From the NCBI GenBank assembly GCA_035530655.1, contig DATKUK010000109.1, positions 1 to 64,000 on the forward strand: a stretch of 64,000 nt of DNA, written 5' to 3'. This document shows positions 52,987-62,401 of this stretch, piece after piece. Numbering within the stretch: position 1 is the stretch's first letter; each line of letters starts with the position of its first letter. This stretch comes from DATKUK01 sp035530655. GTDB taxonomy: Bacteria; Planctomycetota; Phycisphaerae; UBA1845; DATKUK01. A program made the translations under genes and the position numbers. The notes under the pieces were generated by a model, which had not been told where the DNA came from, ran no database searches, and worked only from the letters and a program-made list of their open reading frames with translations.

Positions 52987-55900
52987 TGAGATGGCGCCGC
53001 TCCAGACCGGATAGGGCAGCCCGCGCCTCGCGGCGCGACCTGTTGAAGAAGTTTCTGCTGGCTTCGGCGGCGCTGGGTTTGGCCGTCTTGGCGTTCGTGG
53101 TCTATTCCAGCCAGTTTGCGACCCCGCAGACGGTGACGGTTCGGCCGCGACCGGCCACGCGCCCGTCGACGACGGGGCCGGCAAGCGGTATGGAGGTCGG
53201 CACGCTGGCGTTGGGTGGAGGCGGGCAAGGCGCGCAGATTGGCCCTGGGGATAAGACGAAAATTCAGGTGTTTGATGACTACGGGCGTTTGAAGGCTGAA
53301 TTCCGTTCCCAGAGATGGGAGCCTGTGGCCGAAGACGAATTCAAACTGACGCGTCCGGAGGTGTGGGTTTTTACGCCCTCGGGTCAGGTGACCCATATCG
53401 TGGCTGACGACGGCCAGGTCGTCGTCGAGCAGGTCGGGAGGGGCAATCTGAACCCGAAATGGGGCTGGCTGCGAGGCAACGTACGGATCTTCATCGATCG
53501 AACCACGAATGCTTGGCGCGAGCGCAACTCGTCGTATGCGCGGCCGGAGCAACATCCTGAGTCGGTCATTCAAATATGGCTTGATGAGGTCCGTTTTGAT
53601 GTGGACCTGGCCCAGCTTACAAGCGACGGACCCATTCAGGTGCAGAGCCACGAGGCCGACATCCAAGGCCATGGGTTGGTGATGCACTGGAACCAGCTCG
53701 ACGACCGTATCGCATTGCTGGAGATTCGCGAGGGCAAGCGGATGCTCCTTCGGCGCACGGGGCTGGTCAACTTCGCCCTGCCGGGCAGCGAAAGGGAGGT
53801 GTCGCCGCCAGCCGAGTCCGCTACGACGGCGATGACAGCTCTGCCAACGCCGTCGGGCTCGACGGAATCACCCGCAACGCAACCGCAGGTGACCGGCAAT
53901 CGTCCGGCGGCTGTGGCGAACTTGCCCGAGCGCGGTGGCGTGCCTGAGGTTGCCACGACCGCTCCGGCGAGTTCGCCCGACCGACGGGCTGAGGGCCGCC
54001 AGAAACGCGTCGACACGTACGAGGCGGTGTTTGAGGGCGATGTGGTCATCGTTCAGCGCGAGCAGGACCGTCTGGCGGGCGAGCTTCGGGCCGACAAGCT
54101 GGAGTTGTTGTTCGATTTTGGGGCTCGGGAACGATCGGCCATCGCCACCGAGCCGACGACCCAGCCGAGCGAAGAACCAGAGAAGGGAAAGCCGGCTGAA
54201 GGCTACGTCGAGCTGACGTGGACGGGCAAGATGGTCATGAAGCCCGTCGAGCCGGCGACCACCCAGCCGCAGGCGTCGGAGAATCGATTCCATGTGGTGG
54301 CCACCGGCACTGGTAGTCCCGTATACCTGGCGGATGGTCAGAACACGGCCGAATGCTCCGAGCTGGAATATCGCAACGAAACCGAGCAGGTGTGGCTGCG
54401 TGGGACGGCCGACCAGCCGGTCAAGCTCTCGTCGGGCGAGCATCGGCAGTTGTGCGGCGGGCGTGTGTTTTTCGACCGCCGCGAGGGCAAGGGCCGGGTC
54501 GAGGGGCCTGGCTGGATGATCGACCGTGCTTCCCGTGACGGCTCGCGCAAGCCGTCTGAGGTCCGCTGGAGCCAGGGCGCCGAGTTGGTCATGGGGCGAG
54601 TGTTCGTACCGCGAGTCGACGGACTGGGCCGAGCCGCCCTTGGAGAGCGCAGCTTCGTCGAGCAGGCCACCTTCCGCGGCAATGTGGGTATGACGCGCGA
54701 GGATCAACAGGTAACGGCGGATGAGGTCGTCGTGTTCTTCGACCCGCCTGGTGACCGTCGCGCGGTGGCAGAGACGGCTCGCAGTGTCAAGGCCGACGGG
54801 AATGTGATCCTGGCCCGGGGGCAGGAGCGCATCTCGTGCGATGGACTGTTGCTGGAGTTGACGGTCGATCGTGAAGGCAAGAACGTGCCGCAGTTGGCCC
54901 GCGCCGTCGGTCAGGTGATAGCGCGGCAGGGCCGCCGGGTGATTCGTGCGGATAAGGCGATCGCCCGCTTCGAGCCAACCGACACAAGTGAGCGCCGCGA
55001 GTTGATCGCCGACAAACGGTCAAGCTATCGGATCAGCATGCTGGAGGCCGACGGTCGCGTAACCGTACGCGATCCGCGCCAGCGGGTCGACGTGGTCGCC
55101 GATGAGTTGGAGTGCACCTTCGCGCGTGATGATCGGGGAGTCGACCGCATCGACCATGCAGTGGTCGTCGGTGAGCCTGAGGCCCAGGTGGCATTTGAGG
55201 ATTACCTGGTGGTGGGCCGCCGCATCGAACTGGATATGCCCCTCGAACGCGCCGAGGTGAACGGTACCGGGCGCCTGGAGTTTCTTACCCGGCAGGACCT
55301 GGACGGCCGGCATCTGGTCGAACCCGTGCCCGTGACGATTCACTGGAAGGAGCGCATGACGCTGCGCGGGGCGGACAACGTGGCGTTGTTTGAGGGACAG
55401 GTACGGTCGGTCAGCCGCACCAACGTGTTGACCTGCCAGACGTTGCGGGTGGACTTTCAGGAGACCCCGAAACATCTGGCTGGGGCCGATCAGGCCGGGC
55501 CGGACTACTGGATCTTCGAGTCGTTCGTGCGCCGGGGCTTGGGACGCGACACCGATCGGACAGCCCTTGCGCGGCGGTCGAGCAAGCGACCGGCGTATGT
55601 GGTCGCGCAGGGGGATGTAGTGGCCCTGTCGAGCGAACTGGATCGGTCGGGCAAGCACCGCCTCAGCAGCATGCGCATGGCCGGGCCCAAGATGGTGGTG
55701 GATTTGCTCCAGGACCAGGTCGATGTACTGGGATCCGGGTCGCTGCTGCTCGAGGACTATCGGCCGCCACGCGCGCAACCGATTGGGAAGTCGACCCCGA
55801 TTGGCCCGCTTATGGGCAATCTCGGCGGACAGGGTCCGAGCCAGACGGCTGTCACGTGGGGCCAGTCGATGACGCTGTTCTGGCAGGAAGACACGGCGAT

Positions 55901-56366
55901 CTTCTTTGGCGGCGTGCATATGGTGCATCGGGCGGGGAAGGAGTTGGCGCTGGCCGAAAATGTCGCCGAAGCGTTGCAGGTCGACGTGAGAAAGTTGCCC
56001 TTGCTCGAGGGGCGTCGGGTGACGCTGACCTGCCAGCAATTGGTGGTGCAGTTTGCCCGATCGGGTCAGACACGCGGCGATCTTTCAGCCATGAATCAGG
56101 CGCGGAGCACCGACCTGCGTCGTATAGAGGCCAGCGGCAACATCCATTTGCAGGACGGGCCGTTCTCGGTGATGGGCGGCCGACTCACGTACGATCGCAT
56201 TAGTGAGTTGGTCACGGTGCGGGGCACGGGCGATCTCGAGGCCCGCATCCTCGAACAGGACGATCGAACCGGTCGACTGAGGCTGTTCCGGGGCCCTGAA
56301 CTGAGATGGTACCGCGGCGCCAACCGCATTGAGGCCCCCCGCGCGCACGTGTGGGCTACGCCGTAG
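52983..56366 (+). CDS. Very large LptC/LptA-like (OstA-fold) LPS transport protein
   Basis: A 1127-residue protein. A basic N-terminus and one membrane segment (KKFLLASAALGLAVLAFVVY, about 23-42) match LptC topology. Several beta-rich OstA/YhbN-like regions follow: LTRPEVWVFTPSGQVTHIVA (LptC-like), DTYEAVFEGDVVIVQREQDR with LRADKLELLFD, VEQATFRGNVGMTREDQQVT, and near the end LVTVRGTGDLEARI. The blocks of the type xxxGNVxxxxxxxxxxADxLxxxF are typical of LptA. LptA and LptC are normally about 185-190 residues each, so this could be a fusion or expansion that spans the periplasm as a bridge. The overlap with kdsC supports an LPS role. Confidence 0.75.
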   Translation: MMRWRRSRPDRAARASRRDLLKKFLLASAALGLAVLAFVVYSSQFATPQTVTVRPRPATRPSTTGPASGMEVGTLALGGGGQGAQIGPGDKTKIQVFDDYGRLKAEFRSQRWEPVAEDEFKLTRPEVWVFTPSGQVTHIVADDGQVVVEQVGRGNLNPKWGWLRGNVRIFIDRTTNAWRERNSSYARPEQHPESVIQIWLDEVRFDVDLAQLTSDGPIQVQSHEADIQGHGLVMHWNQLDDRIALLEIREGKRMLLRRTGLVNFALPGSEREVSPPAESATTAMTALPTPSGSTESPATQPQVTGNRPAAVANLPERGGVPEVATTAPASSPDRRAEGRQKRVDTYEAVFEGDVVIVQREQDRLAGELRADKLELLFDFGARERSAIATEPTTQPSEEPEKGKPAEGYVELTWTGKMVMKPVEPATTQPQASENRFHVVATGTGSPVYLADGQNTAECSELEYRNETEQVWLRGTADQPVKLSSGEHRQLCGGRVFFDRREGKGRVEGPGWMIDRASRDGSRKPSEVRWSQGAELVMGRVFVPRVDGLGRAALGERSFVEQATFRGNVGMTREDQQVTADEVVVFFDPPGDRRAVAETARSVKADGNVILARGQERISCDGLLLELTVDREGKNVPQLARAVGQVIARQGRRVIRADKAIARFEPTDTSERRELIADKRSSYRISMLEADGRVTVRDPRQRVDVVADELECTFARDDRGVDRIDHAVVVGEPEAQVAFEDYLVVGRRIELDMPLERAEVNGTGRLEFLTRQDLDGRHLVEPVPVTIHWKERMTLRGADNVALFEGQVRSVSRTNVLTCQTLRVDFQETPKHLAGADQAGPDYWIFESFVRRGLGRDTDRTALARRSSKRPAYVVAQGDVVALSSELDRSGKHRLSSMRMAGPKMVVDLLQDQVDVLGSGSLLLEDYRPPRAQPIGKSTPIGPLMGNLGGQGPSQTAVTWGQSMTLFWQEDTAIFFGGVHMVHRAGKELALAENVAEALQVDVRKLPLLEGRRVTLTCQQLVVQFARSGQTRGDLSAMNQARSTDLRRIEASGNIHLQDGPFSVMGGRLTYDRISELVTVRGTGDLEARILEQDDRTGRLRLFRGPELRWYRGANRIEAPRAHVWATP

Positions 56367-56378
56367 CGATCCGCCTCG

Positions 56379-57569
56379 TCAGGGGGGAGGCGACGGTGCA
56401 CGGAGCGGACCTGCCGTCGCGATCTTCTGACACACCATCAGGCTCACCAAAGCCACCGCCGCCCCGCAATAGAAGGGGATCTGGTAACCGTATCGCTGCC
56501 ACAGCATTCCGCCCACCAGGGGCATGAGCACGGCCGCGATGTGGTTCATCGTCACACCCATAGCCAGGCACTGTCGCCGGTCGTCCGGGTCGGCCACACG
56601 GTTCAGATACGACGGCAGCGCCAGCGCGAGCACGAACAGGACGTTGTCCACTACATAGAGTGCGTACAGCCAGGTGCGGTATGGAATGAGGGCATACAGC
56701 ACAAACACCACCGCCAGCGTGGGGTAGTACATCGACAGGACGGCTCTCTCACCTACGCGGTCGATCCATCTTCCCACCGTAGGCGCAAGAAACAGATTGA
56801 TTCCCAGGTTGATGAACATGAGGGTGGCGATGTGGTACACCGGCGCACCGTACTCCCGAACGAGGGCGAACGTAGCAAATGACAGGAAGATCTGCTTCCG
56901 CCAGCCCTCCAGAAAGCTCAGCAGATAGTAGAGGGCATAGCGGCGTTTGAACGCCCAGGGCTTCACCACGCTCGGCCGTTTCAGGCCGGTGATCCGCGAC
57001 GAGGCGATGGCCGCAACCAGCACGACGCATCCGCAGAGGACAAACAGGTATCGCATGCCGACGGCGCCGATCGCCGGCAGACGGCCCGATGCCAGCACCA
57101 CAATGGCTCCCAGGCCCAGAAGGCTGCCCACCGCGCCGACCGCTCGCATCTGGCCAAGTCGTTCGGCGGCGTGTCCGGCCCGGGCGAAGGCCAGAGTCAT
57201 ACTGGTGGAGAGCGGTATCCAGAGGTGAAAGCCCACACTCCAGATGACGGAAAACGCGATCACGCCTTTGACGCTGTCGGCCGCGACGTAGCCGGTCAGG
57301 CCCACCCCGACCAGCAGCAGCATAGCTGCGGCCAGGGAGGGCTCGGCCATGCCGGCCAGTACGGCGATCAGCGCGAATGAGGCGATGCCGCATGCCTCGC
57401 GGACGGCCTCCAGGTAGCCCATCTGCCATGGTGTGACGTGGATGAGTTCCTGGAGAAAGTTGGCGTTCATGGACATGTGGCCGGCCAGCCCGAAGTTCAG
57501 GCACAGGATCGAGATCGCCAACATCCACAGGCCGCGCTGGGCTGATTGCTTTTGGCTTGGATCGGGCAT
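56379..57569 (-). CDS. Major facilitator superfamily transporter
   Basis: A 396-residue membrane protein with about twelve hydrophobic segments in two halves. The first half has QMGYLEAVREACGIASFALI and LAFARAGHAAERLGQMRAVG; the second has INLFLAPTVGRWIDRVGERA, close to the family G-x-x-x-D-R motif. Substrate cannot be told. It converges with the LptA/C-like gene, twelve bases apart. ATG 57569 is the start; the 254 bases to gap (57570-57823) hold no recognised gene and should carry both promoters. Confidence 0.82.
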   Translation of the reverse strand: MPDPSQKQSAQRGLWMLAISILCLNFGLAGHMSMNANFLQELIHVTPWQMGYLEAVREACGIASFALIAVLAGMAEPSLAAAMLLLVGVGLTGYVAADSVKGVIAFSVIWSVGFHLWIPLSTSMTLAFARAGHAAERLGQMRAVGAVGSLLGLGAIVVLASGRLPAIGAVGMRYLFVLCGCVVLVAAIASSRITGLKRPSVVKPWAFKRRYALYYLLSFLEGWRKQIFLSFATFALVREYGAPVYHIATLMFINLGINLFLAPTVGRWIDRVGERAVLSMYYPTLAVVFVLYALIPYRTWLYALYVVDNVLFVLALALPSYLNRVADPDDRRQCLAMGVTMNHIAAVLMPLVGGMLWQRYGYQIPFYCGAAVALVSLMVCQKIATAGPLRAPSPPP

Positions 57570-57823
57570 ATCTGCGTCGGTTCCAAAGGCGGCCGCAAGG
57601 CGGGTGTGTCTGTTACTTGCCTACCTGCTTGGCGGGAGGTTGTCGCAGATTCTCTCGCGGCCTGCAACGGTCGGTGGGTGCCGGGCGGGCGTGGGCGAGG
57701 TGCCCTGCCGGTGGTTGGCAGCCAGGAGCTTGACCGGCAGAGGGGGTGCCGCTAGGCTATGGGGCTCGATGGCGGTGGATGCCGTCGAGCACCTAAGTAG
57801 CCCTCGCGGAAGGAGTTGCATCC

Positions 57824-58888
57824 ATGGCGATAAGAGTGGGAATCAACGGTTTCGGACGCATCGGGCGGCTGGCGCACCGCGCAATGATGGAGCGGAAAGG
57901 CGCGTTCGAGATTGTCGGGATCAACGATCTGGCCGATGCGGCCAGCCTGGCGCACCTGCTGAAGTACGACACGGTGCACGGCAAGTACCCCGGCACGATC
58001 GCGCACGACGACAAGAGTATCACCGTTGACGGACAGAAGATTCCGATATGGGCCGAGCGCGACCCGTCCAAGCTGCCGTGGGGCAAGGTCGGAGCGGAGG
58101 TGGTTCTCGAGAGCACGGGTGTGTTCACGGCCGTCGCGTCGCCCAAGGGCGGGTACGGCGACCACGTCAAGGCCGGCGCCAAGGCTGTGCTGCTGTCGGC
58201 CCCGAGCAAGGACGACAAGGCCCTGGCGGCCGACAAGAGCAAGTGGGGCAACTCCGTGGTCCGCACGGTCGTGCTGGGTGTCAATGACGACACGATCAAG
58301 GCGGACGACAAGTTCATCTCGAACGCCAGTTGCACCACCAACTGTCTGGCGCCGGTGGCCAAGGTGATTCACGAGGCGTTCGGCATCGAGCGGGGGCTGA
58401 TGACCACCGTTCATGCGTATACCAATGACCAGCAGATCCTGGACCTGATCCACAAGGACCTGCGCCGCGCACGGGCGGCTGCCCAGAACATCATCCCGAC
58501 GACCACCGGAGCGGCCCGGGCTGTGGGACTGGTCATTCCGGATCTGGCCGGCAAGCTGGATGGGATGGCCATGCGCGTGCCGGTGCAGTCCGGCTCGGTG
58601 GTCGATCTGACGTGCATGCTGAACAAGGACGCCACCGTCGAGGCTGTCAACAATGCCGTCAAGGCCGCCGCCGCCGGACCGCTGAAGGGCATCCTTGAGT
58701 ACTGCGACGAACCGATCGTTTCGACCGATGTCATCGACAACCCGGCCAGCAGCATCTTTGACGCTCTCTGCACCACAACGAGCCCGAAAGAGGGCGGCCG
58801 CATGCTCAAGGTTGTCAGTTGGTACGACAACGAGTGGGGTTACTCGGTTCGGACAGTGGATTTGATCGAGAAGTTGGCGGCCCGCTAG
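57824..58888 (+). CDS. gap: Glyceraldehyde-3-phosphate dehydrogenase, type I
   Basis: A 354-residue enzyme that oxidises glyceraldehyde-3-phosphate to 1,3-bisphosphoglycerate with NAD(P). RVGINGFGRIGRLAHRAMM is the nucleotide-binding start, SNASCTTNCLAPVAKV has the active Cys170, and WYDNEWGYSVRTVDLI ends the family pattern. It is longer than the usual 330-340 residues: extra residues sit near 106-113 (SPKGGYGD) and 131-144 (DKALAADKSKWGNS). GGAAGGAG at 57808-57815 is a strong ribosome site. It heads gap-pgk-rpe, a lower-glycolysis/pentose-phosphate group. Confidence 0.95.
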   Translation: MAIRVGINGFGRIGRLAHRAMMERKGAFEIVGINDLADAASLAHLLKYDTVHGKYPGTIAHDDKSITVDGQKIPIWAERDPSKLPWGKVGAEVVLESTGVFTAVASPKGGYGDHVKAGAKAVLLSAPSKDDKALAADKSKWGNSVVRTVVLGVNDDTIKADDKFISNASCTTNCLAPVAKVIHEAFGIERGLMTTVHAYTNDQQILDLIHKDLRRARAAAQNIIPTTTGAARAVGLVIPDLAGKLDGMAMRVPVQSGSVVDLTCMLNKDATVEAVNNAVKAAAAGPLKGILEYCDEPIVSTDVIDNPASSIFDALCTTTSPKEGGRMLKVVSWYDNEWGYSVRTVDLIEKLAAR

Positions 58889-58918
58889 TCGTCGAACGTT
58901 CTCGAAGCCAGTCGGGCG

Positions 58919-58942
58919 GGACCCACCTGGCGCGGTGGGTCC
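58919..58942 (+). terminator. Hairpin between gap and pgk
   Basis: GGACCCACC (58919-58927) pairs perfectly with GGTGGGTCC (58934-58942) over a six-base loop, 31 bases after the gap stop. There is no T-run, so it may be an mRNA-stabilising or attenuating hairpin between the two genes rather than a full terminator. Confidence 0.45.
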
Positions 58943-58996
58943 TGTACGTCTGATTTCATACCTTGACGCCTACATGCAGGGGCAGGGAACCCGACC

Positions 58997-60223
58997 ATGA
59001 CGAACAAGAAGACCATCGCAGACGTCGATGTTTCCGGCAAGCGCGTATTGATGCGCGTGGATTTTAATGTGCCTTTGGACAAGCAGACCGGGCAGATCAC
59101 GGACGACCGCCGGATTCAGCAGGCCCTGCCGACGATCCGCAGCGTACTGGATCGAGGCGGGCGCCTGATCCTCATGTCGCATCTGGGCCGCCCCGACGGC
59201 AAGCCTGACCCGAAGGCGTCGCTAGGCCCGTGCGCGAAACACCTGGGCGATCTTCTCGGCAAGCAAGTGGCGATGCTGGCGGATTGTGTGGGTGATCCGG
59301 TCCGCCAGGCCGTCGGCGCCATGAAAGACGGCGACTGTTGCATGCTGGAGAATCTTCGGTTCCACGTGGCTGAAGTCATCAAGGACAAACAGACCGACAA
59401 GGTGGCGGCGAAACGCGCCTTTGCCCAGCAACTGGCAGATCTGGCCGACGTTTACGTGAACGACGCGTTCGGCACCTGCCATCGCGACAACGCCTCGATG
59501 CTGACCGTACCGCAGCTTATGGAGGGCAAGCCGCGGGTGATCGGTTTTCTGATTCAGAAGGAGCTTGAGTTTCTCGGCAAGGCGATGGAGAACCCGGCCC
59601 GGCCTTTTGTGGCGTTGCTGGGCGGGGCGAAGGTGTCGGACAAGCTGGGCGTGATCCGGCGGCTCTTGCAGATTTGCGACCGCGTGCTGATCGGCGGGGC
59701 GATGGCCTACACGTTCTTCGCCGCCGCCGGCAGAAATGTGGGCAAGAGCCTGTGTGAGCACGACCGCATAGACGATGCCCGCGGGCTGAGCGAAGAGGCC
59801 GGCGAGAAGCTGTTGCTGCCGCTCGACACGGTAGTGGTTCGCGAGATCAAGCCGGGCGCCGCCAACGAAGTTGTGGAAGACGGGCTGATCCCGCCCGATG
59901 CGATGGGCGTGGATATCGGTCCCCAAACGGTGGAGGCCTATCGCAAGGAGATTCTGGCGGCCCGGACGATCGTGTGGAACGGCCCGATGGGCGTCTTCGA
60001 GATGAAGCCATTCGACGTCGGGACGATGGGTGTCTGCCAAGCGGTGGGCGAGGCCACCGCAGCCGGCGCCGTCAGCATCATCGGTGGAGGCGACAGTTCA
60101 GCAGCGGTCAGCGCCGCCGGATTGGAGGATCGGATGAGCCATATCTCGACGGGCGGCGGCGCTTCGCTGGAGTTCCTGGAGGGCAGGCCGTTCAAGCCCC
60201 TGGAGATAATCGACGCCGTCTGA
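58997..60223 (+). CDS. pgk: Phosphoglycerate kinase
   Basis: A 408-residue kinase that transfers phosphate between 1,3-bisphosphoglycerate and ADP. RVLMRVDFNVPLDKQTGQIT at the start, LMSHLGRPDGKPDPKAS, NDAFGTCHRDNASM, FVALLGGAKVSDKLGVIRRL, TIVWNGPMGVFEMKPF and IIGGGDSSAAV are in family order. ATG 58997 follows gap by 108 bases; length is normal. Cytosolic, central metabolism. Confidence 0.95.
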   Translation: MTNKKTIADVDVSGKRVLMRVDFNVPLDKQTGQITDDRRIQQALPTIRSVLDRGGRLILMSHLGRPDGKPDPKASLGPCAKHLGDLLGKQVAMLADCVGDPVRQAVGAMKDGDCCMLENLRFHVAEVIKDKQTDKVAAKRAFAQQLADLADVYVNDAFGTCHRDNASMLTVPQLMEGKPRVIGFLIQKELEFLGKAMENPARPFVALLGGAKVSDKLGVIRRLLQICDRVLIGGAMAYTFFAAAGRNVGKSLCEHDRIDDARGLSEEAGEKLLLPLDTVVVREIKPGAANEVVEDGLIPPDAMGVDIGPQTVEAYRKEILAARTIVWNGPMGVFEMKPFDVGTMGVCQAVGEATAAGAVSIIGGGDSSAAVSAAGLEDRMSHISTGGGASLEFLEGRPFKPLEIIDAV

Positions 60224-60238
60224 GCAGTGAGAGGCGTG

Positions 60239-60967
60239 ATGCCGTCTGATCGGATCAGGACCTTGCGCGACCCGGGCATTCGGGTCGCGCCTTCGCTCTT
60301 GGCGGCCGATTTCGGCCGTGTCGCTGAGCAGTTGCGACAGCTTGAGACCGGCGGCGCCGATTTGCTGCACCTCGACGTGATGGATGGGCACTTTGTGCCG
60401 AACATCAGTTTCGGCGCACCGGTGATCGAGTCGCTTCGCAGTCAAACCGACCTGTTGTTTGATACGCACCTGATGATTACCGACCCCCTGGTCTACGCCA
60501 AGCTCTTCGTCGAGGCAGGCAGCGACCTGATCACGTTCCACATCGAAGTCGGGTGCGATCCCCGCCAGGTAATCGAGCGAATCCGCAACCTTGGGGCCGC
60601 AGTAGGTGTGAGCCTGAATCCAGGCACCCCCGCTGAGGCCGTCTTCGACATCCTCGACCAAGTGGATATGATCCTGGTTATGAGTGTCTGGCCGGGTTTT
60701 GGCGGGCAGCAGTTTATACGCGACGTGCTGCCCAAGATTCGCGCCATCCGGCAGCGTCTTGCCCCTCATCAGCGGTTGGAGGTGGACGGCGGGATCGGCG
60801 TCAGGACGGCCGCGGCGGTGGCCGAAGCTGGAGCGGATACCCTCGTGGCCGGCTCGGCCATTCTGTCCGGGCCCGATCCGTCGCGGGCTATTACGGACAT
60901 CCGCCGGGAGGCGCAGCGGGCAGAGCAATGGAACCGGATCAACCACAGCAACCCGAGCTCGTACTGA
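60239..60967 (+). CDS. rpe: Ribulose-phosphate 3-epimerase
   Basis: A 242-residue TIM-barrel enzyme that interconverts ribulose-5-phosphate and xylulose-5-phosphate. APSLLAADFGRVAEQL, LHLDVMDGHFVPNISFGAPV, DTHLMITDPLVY, LVMSVWPGFGGQQF and LEVDGGIGVRTAAAVAEAGA are complete, with the metal-binding His/Asp residues. ATG 60239 is preferred to GTG 60227. It begins 15 bases after pgk, and its 3' end overlaps the next gene by 40 bases, indicating translational coupling. Confidence 0.93.
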   Translation: MPSDRIRTLRDPGIRVAPSLLAADFGRVAEQLRQLETGGADLLHLDVMDGHFVPNISFGAPVIESLRSQTDLLFDTHLMITDPLVYAKLFVEAGSDLITFHIEVGCDPRQVIERIRNLGAAVGVSLNPGTPAEAVFDILDQVDMILVMSVWPGFGGQQFIRDVLPKIRAIRQRLAPHQRLEVDGGIGVRTAAAVAEAGADTLVAGSAILSGPDPSRAITDIRREAQRAEQWNRINHSNPSSY

Positions 60968-61548
60968 TCCCTGTCGGCCAAACCGACTGGGAAAGGGAAG
61001 GGCGTCTGGCCGGCGCGGCCGACCTACCGCTAAACGCCACAGGCGTACGGCAGGTCGAGGCGTTGGGCCGTCAGTTCGCCGAACGGGGCATCAAGGTGGT
61101 TTTCGCCAGCGAGAACCAGGCCGCCCAGCAGACCGGCAAAGCGCTGGCGGCCGCGATCGGTGCTTCGCTTCGCACGGCCAAGGGCCTGGAGGAGATCGAT
61201 GTGGGCCTGTGGGAAGGGCTGACCGCCGATCAGCTCAAGCAGCGTTACCCGCGCGTCTACAAGCAGTGGCTCGAGCAACCTGCCAGCGTGCAGTTACCGC
61301 AGGGGGAAGATCTTCAGATGGCCGCCAAACGCCTGGTGGGAGCACTGGTGCGGATCAGCACTCGGGCCAAGGCCCCGTGCGTAGGCGTGGTGCTGGGGCG
61401 GGCTGCCATGGGGGTGGTACGCTGCCAGTTGGAGGGCCTGGGGCTGGACAATCTGTGGCAGAAGATGGACGATACGCCGACTTGGTACTGTTTCAGACTT
61501 TCGCAAGAGATGATCGGGAGCGGCAGGAAGAACAACAACAGGGAATAG
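60928..61548 (+). CDS. Phosphoglycerate-mutase-fold protein lacking catalytic residues (pseudoenzyme)
   Basis: A 206-residue protein that follows the histidine-phosphatase layout: ELVLIPVGQTDWEREGRLAG at the start, PLNATGVRQVEALGRQFAER, GLEEIDVGLWEGLTADQLKQ and a late VGVVLGRAAMGVVRCQL. In active members the first motif is RHG, the mid motif SxLxRAxQT and the late motif xxHG. Here these are P15-V16-G17, SENQAAQQT (Arg to Ala65) and L-G-R-A (His to Gly157). Both histidines and both arginines are gone while the Glu region is kept, so a phosphatase or mutase reaction is unlikely. It overlaps rpe by 40 bases and precedes accD by three, so a regulatory role in carbon flow is possible but speculative. 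Confidence 0.8.
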   Translation: MEPDQPQQPELVLIPVGQTDWEREGRLAGAADLPLNATGVRQVEALGRQFAERGIKVVFASENQAAQQTGKALAAAIGASLRTAKGLEEIDVGLWEGLTADQLKQRYPRVYKQWLEQPASVQLPQGEDLQMAAKRLVGALVRISTRAKAPCVGVVLGRAAMGVVRCQLEGLGLDNLWQKMDDTPTWYCFRLSQEMIGSGRKNNNRE

Positions 61549-61551
61549 GCT

Positions 61552-62376
61552 ATGGTGCTTGACGGACGTTTGCTGCGCAAGAAAACCGACGTTCCCGAGG
61601 GGCTGTGGACACGCTGTCCGCATTGTGGGGCGACGGTCTATAAGAAGGCGCTGGAAGAGAGCCTTTACGTCTGCCCAGAGTGCAACTTCCACCATCGCAT
61701 CGGCGCTCGCCAACGGATCGCGCAACTGGCGGACGAGAACAGCTTCGAGGAGTTCTGCACCGATCTGGTGTCGACGGACCCGTTGCGTTTCAAGGATCGC
61801 ATCACTTACAAGCAGCGTCTCAAGACCATGCAGGAGAAGACCGGGGTCCACGAAGCGATCCTCGTCGGCGATGCCTTCATTCGCGGCCGAGCCGTTGTGC
61901 TGGGCGTGATGGACCCATTCTTTATCATGGCTTCGATGGGTGCTGTGGTGGGCGAGAAGGTGACGGTGGCGATCGAACGGGCGGCCGAGCAGAACCGGCC
62001 GCTGGTTGTGGTGACCGCCTCGGGTGGCGCCCGAATGCAGGAAGGGATGGTCTCGCTGGTGCAGATGGCCAAGACGTCGGCCGCTCTGGGGCGGTTCGAT
62101 CAGGCAGGGGGGCTCTACATCACGGTGCTGACCGACCCGACGACGGCCGGTGTGGCCGCCAGCTTCGCGTCGCTGGGCGACGTGATCCTAGCCGAACCGG
62201 GATCGCTGGTCGGCTTTGCGGGCCAGCGCGTAATCTGGAACACGATCAAGGCCGAGCTGCCGGAGGGGTTCCAGCGGGCCGAGTTCATGCTCGAACACGG
62301 GTTTGTCGACCGTATTGTCGAGCGCAAGGACCTCCGCACCGAGATCGCCCGAATCATCGACTACTGCGGCAAGTGA
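61552..62376 (+). CDS. accD: Acetyl-CoA carboxylase carboxyltransferase subunit beta
   Basis: A 274-residue subunit of the carboxyltransferase that makes malonyl-CoA for fatty-acid synthesis. An N-terminal zinc ribbon is visible (Cys22, Cys25, Cys41, Cys44 in WTRCPHC and VCPEC). The crotonase-like core has ASGGARMQEGMVSLVQMAKT, DPTTAGVAASFASLGDVILA and EPGSLVGFAGQRVIWNT. AccA is not in the window. ATG 61552 lies three bases after the previous stop, so expression is coupled to the pseudoenzyme gene. Confidence 0.93.
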   Translation: MVLDGRLLRKKTDVPEGLWTRCPHCGATVYKKALEESLYVCPECNFHHRIGARQRIAQLADENSFEEFCTDLVSTDPLRFKDRITYKQRLKTMQEKTGVHEAILVGDAFIRGRAVVLGVMDPFFIMASMGAVVGEKVTVAIERAAEQNRPLVVVTASGGARMQEGMVSLVQMAKTSAALGRFDQAGGLYITVLTDPTTAGVAASFASLGDVILAEPGSLVGFAGQRVIWNTIKAELPEGFQRAEFMLEHGFVDRIVERKDLRTEIARIIDYCGK

Positions 62377-62401
62377 CCCACCCAGGTGGGAGCCCGTTTG
62401 G

